A stretch of DNA of 64,000 nt from assembly GCA_030267565.1 (NCBI GenBank), contig BRXU01000062.1:62001-126000 (forward strand), written 5' to 3'. The position numbers and the translations under genes were made by a program. Shown in pieces: positions 60,375-64,000 of this stretch; the first letter of the stretch is position 1; each line of letters opens with the position of its first letter. The notes beneath the pieces are model-generated. The model saw only the letters and a list, made by a program, of their open reading frames with translations, was not told where the DNA came from and searched no databases. This DNA comes from Pleodorina starrii. Its lineage: Eukaryota > Chlorophyta > Chlorophyceae > Chlamydomonadales > Volvocaceae.

Positions 60375-63300
60375 ATGGGCCCCATCCGCCTGCGGCGGCC
60401 TTCTGCGGCTGTAGCTCCTTGGTTGCCGATTTATTACTTGGTCACTGCGTTGCTGTTGGTTTCGTTGGTTGGCTCCTCGAAGCTCGAAGCAACCGCGACC
60501 CGAATTCAGCAGGACGCCGGCGGCGCATACGACATGCAGAATGATGAAGCTGCAGCCGACGTTTCGAGCCTCGACTCGGTATGCCATCACACTTGATATA
60601 ACTTGTGTGTTCTATCTATCTACGGTGTCCTGGTAGCAGGCGTATGTGCTCGTCGCCGCTCCTGCTGAAATGCCTTGTGCCATGCTTCGATGCGACTGGA
60701 CGCGATTACTGGGCAACGGGGATTAAGCAACTACCCTGCTGCTACTTATGGAAAGCAATAAGCCATGCCCACATATTCATTGGTATTTAGGGTTGACATT
60801 TTGGGGTTAATGCCATTTAGGCACGTTGCCGTTGTATCGCGTTTGGCTATCCATCAACGCCATGCCACCTGTTCGCATTTGCCGATTGTGCATCCTCGCT
60901 CACCGTCGCGTCCGTCCCTGTGCGTGCGCGTAAACAAGCATACATACTGATCACCGCCCTCCGTTTCCGGATGGGTTCTTGCATTTTCCCTGTGATTGGT
61001 GCGCACGTAGTTCCACGGTCATGCACGACTGCAATCCCGAGGAGGAAGGGGCCTGCAGCAAGTAATGAAAGCTTCACCGCCGCCTCCACCTCCGCCAGCG
61101 GCCTCTTTCAGAGACATTGGCATCCGGGCTCCCGTCATAGCCATCGGAATGGCGTCAGTGCCAGGGACCCACAAGTACCTGTTCACTCACCGGGCCTTAA
61201 ACTCCACACACGCCTTGACCTTGGGCACCGTTGACCTCGATACTAACAAAGTAAGTAAGACAGTATTTTGTGGCACAGAAGCGTACGTCTGCACAAGGAG
61301 GGGGTGCAAACCATTTCACATGTGCGCTTAGCTCTGCCCCTGCGTGAGCTGCTGCTGTCCCGCTGTATTGAGGTTCCTGGATTTCTACTTCTGAACAATC
61401 CCGCCACTTACTACTCGATTTGCAAGTCGCACAAGAACGTACATGATGCTACGCATCCGCTATACCTATCGGCCTTGCAGACCACCCTCATCAATTCCGG
61501 CTACGAGCACTTCTGCGCTGGTCAGCTGGTGCTGGGTGACGGCCGACCCATCCTGGTGGGAGGCTACAACGCCAACTTGGTGCTTGGCGACGGCCGGAGA
61601 ATCGTTTCGGTAAGCTAGGGATGCGTTCGCGTGGTAGCGTATGCACTGGGTTGCGGGTACTCCGTACATCGGCGAAAGCAAGCTTTGGGTTCGTTATTGC
61701 GAGGGGAAGACGAACAGGAGAGACACGGGTCCGTTTCTATAACCGCATTTCCCATCCCCTCCTTGTGTCATCGATGTCCATGCATGCTGCTCTCTCATAA
61801 ATGGTTGTTGAGGTTTCTTTATCCAGACCTGCATCGCTGACACCGGAATCGTAGCAAAAGGCTAGGAATAGTGACCCAGCTTGTAATAAGCCAGCAAAGG
61901 TGAACTATCGCCAGTACCGTAAATGCATGGATGGTTGTCCTACTAGCCCACGCCGCTGGCCCGCTTGCGATAGCTAGGCGACATCTAGAACGATAACCGC
62001 TGACAAAACGATGTTGTCGTTTGTCTTACACCTAAAGCTTTGTTGTAGCTTCTCTTGATCGCTGAACCTGTCTGCTGATGGAATTCGTCCGGTCGTCACC
62101 ATGTTAGGTAATGTGAACCGCATGCATTCTTCTTGAAGCCGGACTCCGAAGGAAAACGACTTTAGCCGCAACTATTTGACTACGGATGCCCCGCCGGCGG
62201 TACCATGACAACCGAAAAGGACAGCCGAGAAACCAGCTCGAAGATAAGAAATAAGTATCCTTGCGAGCGCGCGGGTCGTTTTACTAAGCGCGATGAACGC
62301 GAGAGCAGGGTCGGTGAGTCCATACCAACGAATATTCCGCCGGCAGCGTGTAGTCATACCATAATTATTGGTGTATCTGGCGGCGCGGTACCCTAACGGT
62401 GCAACTTATTACGTAACACCGACCCACCTTCACAGGTGTACAACAGTGTCACCAATACGGTGTCGAAGCTTGTCACGATGAGATTGCAAAGGTGCGTTCA
62501 CATAGGTAATAATTGAGAGTTCAGATAGAGCTGGGCAGTACTGCGTCCGTGTTGCTCCCGTATACCGTACGTATGGAGCACTGCTGGGGTCTCCAACATT
62601 ATGGACATTTGGGTGTCAGGTTGCTGCTTCGTGCGTGTAATCCCGTCGCTGCCTATCTACCTGGATAACAGCTAGCTTTGCCTCCGGTGGCCCACCGCGC
62701 GCCGCGCGCGTGCGAGTAGTAACAGAATAATAGCAGATTAAATTATGTTTGCCACATGTACGCGCGCGCAATCAGTGATTTCCATCCGTTGAGACTCAGT
62801 AGCTGGCCAGCAGTCGATTAGCATTACTACGTATAGCTGATCGACGCTTTAAGGATACTAGTGCAGATGTAATGAAAGAGATGACGTATGAAGGCTGCAA
62901 CTGCCGACGTATCTATCAATGGTCAACGAGAAAATAAACATGCATGCATATGCACCCCTTGCGCAGGTGGTACCCCACCCCAACACGCCTGGACAACGGA
63001 TCGGTAGGTTGGTTGCACAAACGCACGGCTTGAAGTTCTCCCGCCTTCGCTAATATGGAGTCGGCGGTTGCGAAGTACACTATTATTGATTAATTGATTA
63101 ATTACAGAGGATCTGGATAACAGCTACATAGTGCGATCGCACGACTCTGTGGGTCTAATGTTCAATAGAACATATAAATAAACATTAGCGGCCATCTAGA
63201 CCAGGCCGCTAACCAATTCACCGGCCGTAATTTATCAATTAATTAATTGATTAATAAATTATATAGTAATATGTATTATATTTGATAAATAATATATATT

Positions 63301-63956
63301 ATATTAATGTAATATAATATATAATTTAATATATAATTATATAACTAATTAATAATTAATTGATTAATGAGTGGTACGATATCAGAGTGAGGGCGCAGCA
63401 AAAACATGCATATATCAATACAATCGCACGTACGCTCGGCTGCGTGACTCCAATCTATCTGATACATACTGGCATGACTCAGCATCCGCAAGTTATCAAG
63501 GCAACCGAAAACGGCTCAGCACTTGAAATCATGTAAACATGTATATCATAAGGACAGGCATTGGCTGAAACTGGAACAAGGTAGGTTCTGTATGTATTGT
63601 ATCTATCAATAGCCACACTACTGATGCGCCTGTTCAGACTGGGGATTCATTTACCTTGATTTGTTGTTCAACACCCACACGATTTTTACGAAGTAGGGCA
63701 GGGCTGTAGTTTTCCAGCCTTAAAAAAACATGTGACGACATCGATTACAATACACCAGCACAAGCATTTGTACGCAACGATGCTGCAACCCGATGTCTGC
63801 CGATTCGCTTCAGGTGCTAGTTGTGGGAGGAACAGCTGAACTCGACAAGGGCCCGCCACTTCCTTACGCTGAGCTTTTTAATCCTAACAATCCTGGTGGT
63901 GGCACCGTCATCGTCGACATGCCGCTCATGTTCAAGCAAAATGCAGGCAATAACTG
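60375..63956 (+). CDS. Glyoxal/galactose oxidase-like copper radical oxidase, 3'-truncated by window edge
   Basis: Copper radical oxidases (AA5 type) oxidise aldehydes or primary alcohols and give H2O2, usually outside the cell. Exons seen: 60375-60578, 61059-61250, 61481-61609, 62436-62491, 62967-63003, 63814-63956; a GTACGT donor follows the last, and the gene runs past the right edge. The N-terminus has a hydrophobic signal/anchor (PWLPIYYLVTALLLVSLVG). Diagnostic blocks are GYEHFCAGQLVLGDGRPILV, carrying the Cys that would form the Cys-Tyr cross-link, then MRLQ-RWYPTPTRLDNGS-VLVVGG, carrying the Tyr partner, then AELFNPNNPGG and NAGNNW. The three small exons join in phase to rebuild this block, which strongly supports the model. 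A PPPPPP stretch sits after the anchor, a common trait of algal matrix proteins. The axial Tyr and His copper ligands would lie beyond the window, so activity cannot be judged. Confidence 0.93.
63070..63370 (+). repeat. AT-rich palindromic island in oxidase intron
   Basis: The intron 63004-63813 holds a tract made almost only of A and T (about 63228-63368). Nested palindromes such as TCAATTAATTAATTGA occur, and TAATTGATTAAT is repeated on both sides (about 63092 and 63357). A GC-richer core (AGCGGCCATCTAGACCAGGCCGCT) is itself an inverted repeat. Confidence 0.7.
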
Positions 63957-64000
63957 GTACGTAAGGCGGCTCCAATAATTTATTTTTTTTGAAATCCAGT

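Overview
The window looks like nuclear DNA of a volvocine green alga (the Chlamydomonas/Gonium/Volvox group). It is GC-rich with strong G/C bias at third codon positions. Genes are split by many short pyrimidine-tracted GT-AG introns. Proteins carry long Ala/Gly/Ser/Gln runs inserted between conserved blocks. TGTAA, the polyadenylation signal used in this group, follows several genes, and simple repeats are dense. Genus cannot be told from sequence alone. No prokaryotic operons, CRISPR arrays, viral genes, rRNA or tRNA genes were seen.

Layout. (1) 1-13,814 (+): 3' part of a very large class III nucleotidyl cyclase gene with one partial and one near-complete cyclase domain. (2) 13,815-21,726: almost 8 kb with no gene I can defend. 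(3) 21,727-23,795 (-): a putative N-myristoylated/palmitoylated protein of unknown function, read through a 13-nt micro-exon. (4) 24,180-28,284 (+): CIAO1/CIA1, the WD40 subunit of the cytosolic iron-sulfur targeting complex, divergent from (3) across 384 bp. (5) 30,656-35,703 (-): a secreted-then-anchored protein with a C-type-lectin-like domain, proline-rich stalk, PAYGGA repeats, one membrane helix and a cytosolic tail. (6) 36,910-40,923 (+): a long low-complexity protein ending in two SpoVS/Alba-like domains. (7) 42,166-50,591 (+): a SEN1/MAGATAMA3-type SF1 helicase homologue whose Walker A, DEAA/DEAQ box and whole second RecA domain are altered or missing. (8) 53,288-58,233 (+): a signal-peptide-bearing GT90 (CAP10/POGLUT-like) glycosyltransferase. 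(9) 60,375 to beyond the right edge (+): a glyoxal/galactose-oxidase-like copper radical oxidase, 3' end missing.

Exon boundaries were chosen by splice consensus, reading phase and family motifs; the codon phase closes exactly across every gene model given. The genes do not form an operon. Three of them (lectin-like membrane protein, GT90 enzyme, copper radical oxidase) enter the secretory pathway and would suit extracellular-matrix or cell-surface biology, but that link is inference. The best lead for something new is the apparently ATPase-dead SEN1-like protein; the tandem SpoVS protein and the lectin-like receptor come next.
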